From Merluccius polli (taxonomy: Eukaryota > Chordata > Actinopteri > Gadiformes > Merlucciidae): a DNA stretch of 64,000 bases. Shown here piece after piece: positions 37,573-50,400 of the stretch. The stretch is from contig JAOPHQ010001141.1 in the NCBI GenBank assembly GCA_030340625.1, forward strand, positions 1 to 64,000, in the 5' to 3' direction. The translations under genes were made by a program, and so were the position numbers. The first letter of the stretch is position 1. Each line of letters begins with the position of its first letter. Under the pieces are notes generated by a model, which was given only the letters and a program-made list of their open reading frames with translations, did no database searches and was not told where the DNA came from.

Positions 37573-38807
37573 CGGGAGCCCAAAGACTTTGGGATGTAGT
37601 TGTAGTGCAAACAATATATATATATTTTATTCTCTATTAGATAGGAGATGAGTTATGTTAAGATAGTTAAGAGATGGTTATGAGATAGTTAAGTTTTTAG
37701 TTTAACTGGTTTGGAAGTTTGACTCAGTCCAACTTGCATGTTCACTGCTCCTCTTCCGCACTTTATATTGGCCTCAATTCATCTCTATTAAGACTCTTGT
37801 CAAAACAACACCTAAAGGCAGTAAAGGTCCTAGTCGCAGTAATTATAGTCGTCTGCTATGAGGCTTATTTTGGAAGTGTTTCAGGACTGACAAGTAATTG
37901 TTTGGGTTAGGGTTAGGGTTAGGATTATGTAATATGTTGTTTATGTAATATATCTTCGAGCATTAAGGCTTCAGTCATAGAAGAGGTGGATATGCTTCAG
38001 TTACTTCAGTTATACCCAGGGAGAAATTTAATTGGGTGATGCTTTTGTTAATGCATGATGTTTGCCACTGTGCAATGTGGTCACAGTTAGATTACTGTAT
38101 ATGACAGACTGCGTGTTTTTTCTCGAATCGCATGGAAACTGCATGGATATTGCAGTGGAAGTGTGGGGCAAATGTGAATCTAGCCTCAGGGGTTGGGATC
38201 CAGTATTTACCCTTTATTGGTGTAAATATTCCTGGTCTTTCTAGCTCACTTGACTGCTCCATTACAAGAGCTTCAAGGTGTAGCAGCGTAGAAGATAAAT
38301 TAGGAAAGCACCGATATGACATTTCTTGGCTGATATCGATATTCATTCAGGATTTATTGTTTCTCAGACTTTTGCCAAAGAGATCTCAACTACAAATTGC
38401 CATGCAACTTTTATTCAATTCCGGTAATTGTTTAGGTCATAATCTTGTTACTCGGCTGTCTTTAGTTTTTAGTTGTTGTTTTTTTAAGAGCAACCTAGCT
38501 GTCGACAATACTTAAAAGATATGGATATCCTAAGCACATCCTCCTTACAGTAATACTGTATAGGAAATTGCATGAAGCAGTAGTTGCAGATTAGACTTTT
38601 AGTTTAATATGCATGTTACTGTAAATGTCCCTTAGTAATTGAAACACTGGCAGCTTGGATATATTTTATATTTGTGTTGACTTATCAGGCTAGTAGGAGT
38701 ACAGTAACGGTACTGTGTTACTAGTAGGCAACTAGTAGTTGCTTCATGGGTTATGTTACTATTTAAATGTAGGTTTGTGGAATGAAATGTAATATTACTT
38801 AATATTT
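37573..38807. other. orai1 3' UTR and flank, no further gene
   Basis: AT-rich, with short frames only. Three TTAGGG units near 37905–37925 are too few to be a telomeric array. No polyadenylation signal can be singled out. Confidence 0.5.
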
Positions 38808-39522
38808 AGGGCTGCAACTAATGACTATTTTCATAGGCGATTAATCGCTATTTCTTTCTAGATTAACTGATTAATCATTTACCCTATAAAATGTAAAATT
38901 AAGGCATTTAGCAATTTAAATGGCCTAACCTGCCTCCCCCATTACCGCAATTGAGTAACCGTGTTACCTCTTCGCCCAGGGGATGCTGCATTGTCCCGCT
39001 ACATGCACCTATACCAGGGTGACATATGCGGTATGGGGGCTCCACCGCTGTTCTGATGGTGTGGAGCGGTATATTACCCCTCTCCACTTTACCTCTCGCT
39101 CCACCGCCCTTTCACAGTATATACTGTTGCTTCCAGACTATCACAAATGGGGTGATCGAGGGTCACTATACCCCATACCATACCTTAATTGTTACACCCT
39201 AACCCTATGCCAGTGAGTAGGGTGCTCACGCAAACGGTCGAGGGCCCCAGCTTCCTTGCCAGTAGCATCAGCTAAATACAGATGAGAGCATGACCATCAC
39301 TTTGGACTCTGGTAACTTGTGAGGGCATTTGCTATTTATATTTTCTAGACTAAATGATTAATCAAAAAAAATACCATTGGATTAATCGCCTATGAAAATA
39401 ATCGTTCATGTCATACATGAACCGGGACATCAAGACATTGGGGCTTCGTGATCATACTAACTATATACATACCAGCCGGTACCTTATAAAATGCTCTAAC
39501 ATCAACTCTGGCTTAAATTGGT

Positions 39523-39876
39523 CCAACAGAACAGGTACCGGTGGCAGAGGATGAAACCACCTTCTTTCAGATGACAGACCCTTAGTACACCAAGCTTATG
39601 GAGAGTCCACCTCCAGTGGCTGTGCCCCGAACCGCCTTGTTCAATGCCTGGAAGACATCAACGGACTTCAAAACTGTGCCCCGTGAACACAGCTTCGCGA
39701 ACCGAAGGCTACCTTTTTTGAAGAAACAGTATCTCTAAGACCCCAAGGAGAAGTTTGACCTCAGCTATTTCCCCCTTGTACCCATGACAAAGCCGTGGGA
39801 CGAGAGTGTCGTAGCCAAGGGGAATTCCAACCCCAAGATACTCAGAAAAGGACTATACTATCAGCCCTGCTTCTAA
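39523..39876 (+). pseudogene. Intronless pseudogene fragment, gene not identified
   Basis: One frame runs from PTEQVPVAEDE through KLMESPPPVAVPRTALFNAW and DPKEKFDLSYFPLVPMTKPW to a terminal TAA at 39874–39876, broken by TAG near 39590 and TAA near 39736. The composition is protein-like and there is no intron, as in a processed pseudogene. I do not recognise the parent. Neighbouring text in other frames may be frameshifted continuation. It sits inside transposon sequence, so capture by an element is possible. Confidence 0.45.
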
Positions 39877-40036
39877 CCAGGCCATGTCGCCATAACAAAC
39901 AGTTACGTCCACTATGACTAGTGTGTTTCTTTTAACAAAAATAAGATCTCGAACTCCCCATTTGTCTTCTTTTTTGATGATGCGCCACTCTCGCAACACC
40001 TTTCATTTCTTTTATGATTATGCCATTCCATTCTGT

Positions 40037-41240
40037 TCAATATTTTGTTGACCAGAAAACTGTAAACATTTTAGCAAACTTGATCCCAGATGGGTTCCAT
40101 TTCACGGGACTGACCATATTAATACCGTCAGCGCCAGCAGTGGAGTCATTCTTAATCCTTTTCCAAGCCCTAATGACCTCCGCTGGCAAAATGGGTATGC
40201 CAAAATTAATGTTGGAACAGAATTTATCAGAGCAAAATTGACCAATACCCTTAAACCAACTTGGATATATTGGTTTTGAAGTTTTCTTGGGCACTCAAGT
40301 AGTTCTCCACCTCTCGCCTATGAGCCAATAGCCACCCATTTCCCAAGTACTGGCCTTCTACGTCCTGCTCACTCTAAGTCTTGTATGGCGATCTGAGTTT
40401 CTCTCTCTGTCTGGAAGAGGGTCCCTCCACTTTTTCTCTGCCATTAAATACTTGATCAGTATTGCCCTCCCTTGTGGTTTGTCGGGTATGGCAGGAAGCT
40501 GCACAGACTTCTTTAAATGCTGTAATTTGTATGGGTACTTTGTATGTATTTGGTCTTCTGTACATTCCCAAAGTGACATACATGCTGCATCAAGGAGATC
40601 ACCATTCTCTTTCCAGTCCTGGAGGTGTTTCTTCAGTCCCCGCACCTCCTCTTCCGTCCAATCGCCTATTCTATGGGGCCATATGTCCACTAGCATTTCT
40701 CATTTGCTGGGTCACATAGTCTGTGTGTGTGCCGACCACATGTGCAGAAACAGACCTCTCTAGGACTTGAATTTTCTGCTGCATAGGCAACACTCAACCC
40801 TATTACCCACCACGGTCCTGACCGCGATAACGCACTTGGCTGCATGACACTCTCGTGTCTCCTCTTCTGAGAAACCCCACATTTGGAGCACAAAAGATTT
40901 GGGCGGTTTAAACTATGCTTCTTGCGTAAATGGGTGCGGCATTGGACCAGGGGAGCCCCCACAGGACACAAAGCGTGTCTTGCCTATCACTTTGACCCTG
41001 GGGGAGGAGGCCGAGGGGGAAACCCCAAGCCTGGGGATGCACCAAATCTCTATTTGCTTTTCTATTAGGGCCCACCATTACTGTGGCTTTGGAAGTGCGT
41101 TTGTAGTGGCGGATATTGCACCCTGACCCACTACAATTCCCTTCGGCAAATGGTTGGACAAACTTCAGTTCGAGTTCAAAGCTCCTACTCGCCCTAGTGT
41201 CTTTAGGTGATCGACAACAAACCAAGCAAAGACTAGTCAC
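40037..41240 (-). mobile_element. R2/NeSL-like non-LTR retrotransposon, 5' part only, degenerate
   Basis: On the minus strand, frames in order show a C2H2-type finger (CPVGAPLVQCRTHLRKKH, near 40960), a Myb-like segment (DWTEEEVRGLKKHL, near 40650), and the start of a reverse transcriptase (EVIRAWKRIKNDSTAGADGI, near 40170). That order fits the N-terminal region of R2-clade elements. Frames are broken by stops and shifts. The copy ends just after the RT entry motif, so the catalytic RT and endonuclease are missing. Loss of the 3' side is unlike ordinary 5' truncation and points to later rearrangement. Confidence 0.65.
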
Positions 41241-41718
41241 TTAGGGTCTCCACCCTTACCCGTTAAGTTATCTCCACTGTTGGCTAACCACAATCAAAAC
41301 ACTGCTTTTAACCAATTATTAAGTACCTAAGTCTACCAAATTGTCGATGCATGTCCTTTCGCTCAAGAGATCGGCAGATTTATGTCATTGGGTCCCCCAT
41401 CCCCAGAAGTCCTAGCGGGGTGCCTAAAATACAGAAAACCGGAACCTCGGGAAGAAGTGTCCCCTACCAGGAAACGCCTGTAACCAATTCCCCGTTTCGG
41501 CAGGGAGAAGGACCAGGTTACCAGAGTGTAAAGTGATGTCTTTGATTTGCTTGCAGCCTAGAAAAACTTAAGTGCATTTTATAATGAGCCATGAACCAAA
41601 TATTTAAATTGCTGAAGCATTACGCATGTAATGCAAATGTTTGGTATTTGTACTTGATAAATTACTTCAAAATTACATTTGATTAATTTTCTGTTGATCA
41701 ACTAATCATTGCAGCCCT

Positions 41719-42846
41719 ATTCATATTTAATTTGACAGGTTATGGAAAACAGTTGTGTGTAATGTGATGATTATTCTGTTGGATGTTATTCAGTATCTCT
41801 ATCCATGCCATAGGATGGGGTTGGGTGTGTAGTACAAGCAATCTAGCTAAACTTGATCTACCCTTTATTAAGACGCAAAAGTACCTAAAGTATATCAGTG
41901 CAAGTGGTGCACCTTGGCAAAAAAAGTATATATTTGTATGCACTTAAGCAGAAGGCACATTTTATTTAATTTTTGTCATTGACAAAAATAAACACTCAAG
42001 TGTTACCACAATTTTGAAGGTCCACTGACATTATTTACATTTATTGTGAAAAATGCTTACCAAAATGGAATTCTTTGAGGATAAGACAATTATGTTCTTA
42101 AAGATTAAAACATTTGCATTTAAGAAAACTTTTATTCTTATTTTCTGTATTTTTTTATTTAATTATCTGTAACATCCTAAAAGACAAGTTGTATTTTTTA
42201 CCTATGCCTTACTGTGTTGTACATGAAAACATTGTTTTTCTGGTTTTGGTTTCTTGAAGATTTCTTGTATTACGTGACATTAAGCATCTTCAAATTTTAT
42301 TTCTATGTACTTATTTTGAAATGCATGGTGTGATATGTTGAATATTATAATGCCCCTGGTAATTCCGATTACTTCTGTGGTGCATATTGTGAGCATGATT
42401 TTTTTTGCAAATGAGAGGCAATTTGTTCAGATTGTCATGTGACACACTGTAAATTTCATTGACCATGGTTTAAAATTCACAGTTGGTCAAACTTATAATA
42501 TATTGCCCCTTGGACTGCAAAAAGCTGATGTATTCTCAACAGGGGATATAACTCCTTTTTATAACCCCCCATATCACCCATAAAATCATAATTTGTAAAG
42601 CATAAGTCGACAAAGTTGATATGTTGTAATATAAGAACAATATATTATATTGGTATGTTGGTATCACCAGGATGGTAGTATGTATTTGTTATGAATTTAT
42701 GAATCCACATCACCCATGCCACACATCACCTCCGTGATTCAAGTTCAGTTTCAAAATTAGCTTGTAAACATTGAGTCCTAACAAGGTTGTCCTATATATG
42801 ACCTCCTGCACATCATCCATAGGCGGAACTCCCAGGGGGGACGACT

Positions 42847-42877
<31 letters not shown>

Positions 42878-43900
42878 TGCATCCTGGGAAAAATATGCCC
42901 CCCCCCCCCCCCCCCAATATATCACTGTAAACAAATATGTACATTTCAATAATATTTGCTCTTGAGAAAATGTCATGTAACTGTCCCCCCCCAAAGTTTA
43001 TATCAGATTTTCGCCCCCGACACCCTCTGTGGATTGGCATGTGCAGTCGTATAATAAAACTACATTTCTAGTTTGCTGTCCAGAAAAGTGGAGACACATT
43101 TCAGGGGGAGATATACACTGTCTACTCACCCTATCCATATCCTTTCTTGGACTGGTTTTGTGTAGAGACAGAAGGGTAGAAGATGCACTGGTCTTTGTAG
43201 AGGTAAACCAGATGTAAACACGGTGTAGAAAGACAGTGACTGTAGAAACAACCTGGACTAGTGGAAAGACCTAGAATAGATTTCGTTTTCTTTATTTATA
43301 GGTTTATAGGATCTTTTAAAAATAGGTTTTTTTGTAATATCGATATGATGCATGTTCAACAGCCAACAAGACAGTGTGGCCAATTAAGAAGAGTCCCCAG
43401 TTGTAATTCCATGTTTCATTGCGCTCTCATTTACCCCTGGGAATCTTTTCTGAAACCAAGCGCTAACAACTCTATCAGGATGTTTGTTATGCTGAGCCTT
43501 GACATCCAAGCCATTGGCCTATTTCATTCCTCGGAGAATGTTGTCCTTGTAATGAAAATAGGAAGACGAAAAAAGAAAGAAAGTGCGACACCTAGTGGAT
43601 AAAGTAGAAAACCATTAGGGAACAAACAATGCGTTCGGTAAGGTAGGCTATTCATTTTATTTTATGATTTAAGATTATATTATTATTATTGGAAGAGAAA
43701 AGTGGTGGACTAACTGTTCATAAGATATATTTACCGATTCAATTGTGCTTATTCAATTAATTGTATTGCTATTACCCGATAATCAGATATTATATTCTAT
43801 TATGTTTGAGTTTTATTTTTGTATTTTGCACCGTGATGTACCTTAAGATTTAAGTAAATTTAGTCTGTTTATTTTCAAAATGCCCCAAAAAGACGAGAAA
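41719..43900. other. Gene-free stretch upstream of setd1b
   Basis: Mostly AT-rich. Runs of C lie at about 42846–42875 and 42899–42915, within a short repeat-like piece. I find no exon of MORN3, TMEM120B or RHOF, the genes found between ORAI1 and SETD1B in human. Confidence 0.5.
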
Positions 43901-44137
43901 AGCCTACTGCACGGCCCACCACAAGCAGATGTGTCACGAAACTCCTCTTTATTATTGTTTGTTGTTTATTGCAACGTCAGAGGACCTATATGTCGCTTGT
44001 GTCTCGAGCCATAGGTTCACCGTCACCGCGGAAGGATCCATGCGCACCTGGACGACCTGCTGTAGACGTCGATAACATCGCGAATAACGAACGAGCGCCA
44101 GCATGTAGGTTCATCAAAGGATGACACCTTAGTCCAG
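43901..44137 (+). promoter_or_regulatory. Probable setd1b promoter and 5' UTR exon
   Basis: A locally CG-rich stretch ends in CTTAGTCCAG followed by GTAAGAAC, a strong donor at 44138. The next acceptor (TTTTCAG, 44387) opens the exon holding the setd1b start codon, so this is probably the non-coding first exon. Its 5' boundary is unknown. Confidence 0.5.
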
Positions 44138-44401
44138 GTAAGAACATTTTTAATGTAACTTTCTTTGTCTTGATTCGGGTTTGTATGTGTTGTGTAACTT
44201 GTAACCTTGTCTAAATAACCTACAACGAATCTTTTTGGGTAAGGATACAGGTGATGCTCTCCATCACCTGTTGGGGCGTGTTATAATGGAGGAGCAAGGC
44301 GTCGTTTATTTACCACCGTGATCTCAGGAGCTCAAATGGATAAACATGTTGTACATTGTTATTACGATGTGTGTGTTATATTTTCAGGTTTGACGAATTC
44401 A

Positions 44402-47400
44402 ATGGAAAGCGAACAACAAAGCATTGAGAGAAAGACAGCGCCTCAACAGTGGAAAAGTTGCAAGCTCATTATAGACCCATTGTTGACAAATGGATTATAC
44501 AAAGTATATCGCTTTGATGGACAGTCTTTCAACATTCCCGTAAGCATTTTATTTCATAATAAATCCATGTTTTAAAATAAAATCTAACGTAGGACCTACG
44601 GTAAACAGTAGGCCTTTAGCCTAGCACGGGTAGGCCACAGTGTGTCTTGTGTAGCCTGCGATTCCCACAGGCACGAGTCGTTTCCACGCAGGAATAAGCA
44701 GCGCTGGTTTCTCTGCAGGTGGACGACCTAGGACTGTTTCCTGTGGAAACACTGTGTGATCCTCGCGTCTGTCGCCTGTGGAGCAAGTGCAAAGGCACTG
44801 AATTAGCAGTTCCTAAATTTAAGGTACGAAATGATTAGATATTATAGTCATTAATGCACTAATAAGAAGTTTAAGATTTTAATTCACAGTCTTTATTTCT
44901 CTCTTTTTTGTTTAGATCGATGACTGCTACGTTGGTCCAATTCCTCCTAAAGAAGTAACGTTTGCGAGATTAAATGACAATGTGAAGGAGGCGTTCTTGA
45001 CTGAAATGTGCAAAAAGTATGGTCAAGTGGACGAAGTGGAAATATTTTACAATCCCAAGACCATAAAGCATTTAGGAATTGGAAAAGTGATTTTTGACAC
45101 CGTCAAGGCTGCAAGAGACGCAGTGCAACACCTCCATGAAACCTCAGTGATGGGGAACATCATCCATGTGGAGGTCGATCCAAATGGTTGGTCTAAGTCT
45201 TCTACAAACCTGATACTTTTTTTAAATTGATGTATTGTGATGGTCAATATTATGTCTTCTTTTTTGTTTATTAAAATGCCATGAATTCTTTTTAACCACT
45301 CACTCCAAACCTCCCCCAGGTGGAAACAGGAAGCGTTACCTCCAACTTCTTGTTGATGGACTTTATACCCCTTGTACCTTACCAGTGGGCAGCAATGAGC
45401 AAACCCTCCAAAGCCTCATAGACAATTTACCGGTAATTTACTGTTTTCTTAAACCTTTGATATTAAAACAACAATATTGTGTATAAATAAATAATTAATA
45501 AATACATAAATACACATTTTTTATTACAATGTATTATTGCTTTGGTTACAGTCATTGCTAAATTCTAAATAAATTAATCTATGGATCTATTTCTTTATTT
45601 CTTAACGGTGTCTTGACAGGGCTGTAAACCTCCAGGAAGAGAGAGTTTCATCTGCAGTCCTACCAGCATCAGTACTCCTCTGTCTCTGGACACAGCCTAC
45701 TCCAGCATCTGCCAGGACACGCCTCAAAGCTTTGGCTTGACCCCACGTTCTCAGGGAACCCCTCGCACCCCTTACCTCTCCGGGACCCCCCTCTCTCAGG
45801 ACTCCTGCTACTCCAGCCTGCAGGCCACCCCCGTCCAACAGGGTGAGCCCCCTACACATGCCATCCACAACGTGTCCAGACGAGAGGTCTACTATCGCAA
45901 ACCAGGGAGACACAATGGAAGATACCGCAAAGGCTCAGACCTCAGCTACATCTTCAAGCATTTCCGACCGCAGCCTCTGCTGCCACTTTTCAGCCAGACA
46001 CCGGGAGCAGGTAGCGATCTGCAACCGGCTTTATGCTCCGAGAACTCGCCACCCTCAGGTGGAGATCCCACAGATCCTTCCTTCAACTTTTTACCTTCCC
46101 GAGCCCGGAAGGTTGTCGTCACCACTATCAGTCTAAACTACAACTCGCCGGCTCTCCTCCTGAGCACCAATGGTGTCTCTGACAGGGAAGACGGAACAAT
46201 CTCCCCCCCAGCGTACCATCCATGCATAACTGAGTTACCGCTGTCGCCGGTCAATGCCTCTCCCAGAGGCCTCCGTGATGAGTCGGAGAGCCTGGACTCC
46301 CGCATTGAAATGCTGCTGAACAAGAGCCATAATGCAGGCGCCTCCTTCTCCTCCACCTTATTTGATGGAGATGGTACAGAGGGTGTGGAGGAACCGCAGG
46401 AAGCCTCTGCTGCACACCACTCTTCAAAATACTTTCCAGCCTCAGACCTCACTTCATTTGACTCCACGTCGACCAGCGGTGGATCCCTGACCCCCAGCCA
46501 CAATCCTGCGACTGTCAGTCCATCACCTCTGCCAGTCCATGGAGACAGCGAGGAGGACGAGATTGTCCAGGCAGTTGCCTCCCTCCTAAGAGACACTCAG
46601 TCTCCTACATTGTCCCATCTCACACATACAGAGAGGAGGGGGAATAATCACCATGGCCCATTGGTAAAGGATACAAAAAGACTCAAATCCGAGGTAAGAG
46701 TCTCTGTAGATGATGTGGTGTTTAAACAACAGTAATAATGTAATAGTAGTGATTACAGGATCTATTGTGAGTATACGTCTCTAGGCCTAAATCAGCCATT
46801 GTATTGTTTTCTTGTTCATCTTCCCACTCACAGGATCACTATGTAAACCAGGACAAGAAGGGCCCTGCAAGCAGAAGGTTTGGAGCCTTCGCATCCAAAG
46901 GAACCTCCTCCTTGCCTCCTCCCCTCTCCTCCTTCCCTGGCACCGCTCAGATACCGGCCAACCCCTTCAGGTTCTCCCTTCCCTCCATCCCTCCTTCCGT
47001 TCCACTGTTCCCACTCCGCCTGCCCAACGGCACCATCCCCTTTCCTCCGCCGCGCTGGCTCCCGCCTCCCTCTCTGTGTCAGGGCTCCGGCATCCCCAGA
47101 CCCCCTCCGTCTATACCTCCACCACCATCCACTTTGCTCGGACCCCGTCCAACCCTAATGGCGCCACCTGCTGCTGTTGTGCATCCTGGGCACTCCTACT
47201 CTTTACACGTGCAACCCGGCGAGCACTTGGACATCTCACGCCTGCCGGGGCAAACCAGCTCCCCCTGGCCCAGTCTGCCTCTGCCCTGCTTCAACCCCTT
47301 CATGCCTCCACCAGGGTACATGCCCATGAGGGAGGACCCTCACACCGTGACCATGGAGAAGGTTTTAGAAGTGTTCATGAAAGAGCTCTGGTCAATCATT

Positions 47401-50400
47401 AAGAAGGACATCACACGGAAAATGGTGGAAGGGGTAGCTTTCAAGGCTTTTGACAAATGGTGGGACGAACAGGAGCAGAAATCTAAAGTAGGTTTTACAA
47501 GTCTGCGGAGACGTGATATGCATGTGATTGTATTGAAAAGGCAGACATATTGTAAACACCCATGCATGTTCAGTATGAATCTATTAAATAGCAATGCTAA
47601 TTAACGCTAATGAAAGTCGTAATGCTATGGTTTAATTGTATTTTTGTCCAAGATGTCTGAGGCCCCTTTAAAGACTGGCTCAGGACGACCTGAACAGAGG
47701 GCTAAACCAAAAAACCCACTCCGCCAGATCATTGGCCAGCATAAACCAATTCAACTGCCCTCCTTTAAGGTAGCATCCAAAACCACTCAGCTTCGAATGA
47801 AAGCTATCATTACGGTGTCATAACTCCTCTCTCGTGCAATGCAGGTTAAAAGGAAAGAAGCGCTTGACCCCTGCACCTCAGAAGCTCCAGCAAACACACA
47901 TCACACCTCACTTACACATCAGCACAAAAGTCAATCTGAAAACACAGGTTAGTTGTTGGAAGTGGTCGACTACCAACTCCAAAATGACTGAATGTTGAAT
48001 GAGTGAATGTTGATCAAACCCCCCACCCCACATGTGTGTTAGAATTGGAGAAGATATGCAACGCAGACAAACGCAAGTCGGAGGAGGCTGATGCGTGGAG
48101 CGGCAGCTGTTCAGCTCTGAGACGTAAGCATGCTCGGCCGCTGCTGCTTGACACTGACGACGACGAGGCAGAGGAAGTCGGTGATGCACAGAAGAATGAG
48201 GACGTGATTCTCCACCAAGAAGAAGAAGACAGTTCTGTAGCAGACGGAGATGCTGCTCTCACCCAGGTTAGAAGGGATGTCATAGTACCAATGTGTACAA
48301 TATTCCAGTATACTCCAGTATATTCCAGTATATGCCAAATGAGCCAATGATCTGTGTAGATTTCAATGCAATGCTTTTCCAAACTTAAACTGTGTTGTTA
48401 TCCATATTAGTATAACATTAATGACCATGATGAGATGGAGAACGAGGATGTACAAAGGCAGACAGGGCAGACGGATGTCGAAGAGGTCATCCCTTCCAGT
48501 GGAGAGCATTTTTCAGACAGTGGTATGTTACTAACAATTGTTATTACTATAGTATGCTTATATGGCCCTGTTTACACAGGCGTTGTGAATCACTCTTCAA
48601 ATTGCAAATTGAAAACAGTTGTGTGATCGCAAAGTTTTCTCTGTCTAAACAGGTGGAGCTGGTGGTATGAGAGATGTAGATGACTGTTGTCAACCATCAT
48701 ATTACCGAAGTAATAGGATCTCATCTAGACAAAATATCTACTAAAATGCCGTTCTACTGCTAAAAACATTTATCATGTAGGATACAACATATGGTAGCCT
48801 AATAAAAGATTGTTACCGTCCGCCACACGTAAAACACATAACAGCGCTTACTTTCTTCTCGTCTTTGTCCAAAATCTGCATGAAGGAGGCCCTTTATATT
48901 AATTTTCTTTAGCTTAATTTTCACCTCAGTGAAAAAGGTATCCATCTTTATGTGTGCCTTTCCTCCGCTTTGACTTGGACGTGGACTCTCCCGGGTCGGG
49001 TCTCGGATCCTAGGGTTTAGGTTGACCTGTGAAGACCTCTAATGCAAACTTCGAGGGAACATATCCGTGCTGTGCCTACTTTTTTTTAAGATTCTATGAT
49101 TTCTAGCTCTTGCAATTCTTAGTTCAACATTCAACATAATTTGCGACATTTTCCAAAGCTATGTAACCTAGTACACCACTCCACTTGCTGTGGATTATAG
49201 CTTAATCAAACTTTTGGCATAAAACGTAAAAATAATGCTTACCAAGCCTCTGACGAATGCCCATCAGCCCACTTCAGTTGTTATAAATATACAGGTTAGG
49301 CTTGAGATATAGAGCAGTGGTCTCGCTGATCAACCCTATTGATTAATACTCACTCACAATATGCATTAATCTCTCTCTTCTTTTCCACCAAAGAGTCTCT
49401 TTCAGAGGTGCACAGCAGCTCCGAGGAGGACACCGAGGGCTCCTCTGTCTCTGACTCTGAGAGCACAGAGGGCTCCTCCGTCTCTGACTCTGAGAGCACA
49501 GAGGGCTCCTCCAACTGCGACCTCAGCTCTGAGGAGCAAGAGGAGGAGGAGCAGGAGTATGAAGGCTATATCCTGATCTCGTCAGACGAGGAGCTGATGG
49601 ACCTGGAGGCCCCCACTACCCCCCAGACTCCGCTCACCCCAGGTGCCCAGCTGGAGCTGACTGGTCCGCAGGAGTGGTCCCAATGTCTTGAAGGAGAGAG
49701 TCCCGGGAAAGACCAGTACACCGCCCTGCTGGACCCGGGTCCTCTCCAGTACCCCTTCATGCAAGGTAAAGAAGAATGATCGTCAGACAGTGTGATTACA
49801 ATATGTTCAAATATGTAGACTTTCTGATGAACACATGATGAACAAAAGTATAAAAACTAGTGGTGGGCCGTTATCGGCGTTAACGCGCTGCGATAACGCG
49901 AGACTGTTATCGCGCGATAAAAAAAATATCTCCGTTAATCTATTCTCAAAGTTGGGTTGGGAGCTGGGTAGGGTTGGGCGATGTCCCTTAAATTGGCAGT
50001 TGACGATGTTTACAGCAAAACATCGTGATGGACGATGATATCGTCGTCGGGGGGCGGGGCCGTGGACCAAGCGGTTCTGGACCAGGAAGGAGACATGAAC
50101 ACTTTTAATAATCATATTTACCGTATAACTGCACACACTGTGTGTTTGTATTTTGGTGTCCGGTGCGTGTGGATGTGCGGCTCCTCCGGCAGAGCGGTTC
50201 ATGTTAATAGCGGAGTCCGGGAGGGTTCACCTTCACGGCGTAGTTACGAGGGATGTGCGACTATCGTCTTGAAAAATACTAAAGTGTTTTAGTTAGAAAG
50301 ATATTAGATATTCAACCGATATTCACGCTCCGAATTACAGCGATCAGACACGGGGAACTAAAGCCGCGATCACCGGTATGAGTCCCGTGTGTCTAGCGGT

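Larger units (their letters stand above)
38808..41718. mobile_element. Composite hAT-like element with foreign inserts
   Basis: The left end AGGGCTGCAACTAATGAC at 38808 and the right end GATCAACTAATCATTGCAGC plus CCT at 41718 are inverse. A second inverse of the left end (GATTAATCGCCTATGAAAAT) stops abruptly at about 39406. This suggests a short element at 38808–39406 whose right tip was displaced or copied, with a pseudogene fragment (39523–39876) and an R2-type fragment (40037–41240) between the ends. Flanking octamers (TAATATTT, ATTCATAT) do not match. Confidence 0.55.

Noticed and set aside
37198..37614. 138-codon minus-strand frame opposite orai1 exon 2
   Set aside because: It is an antisense shadow of a strongly conserved membrane-protein exon.
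37905..37925. TTAGGG units suggesting an interstitial telomere
   Set aside because: Only three units, well within chance for this composition.
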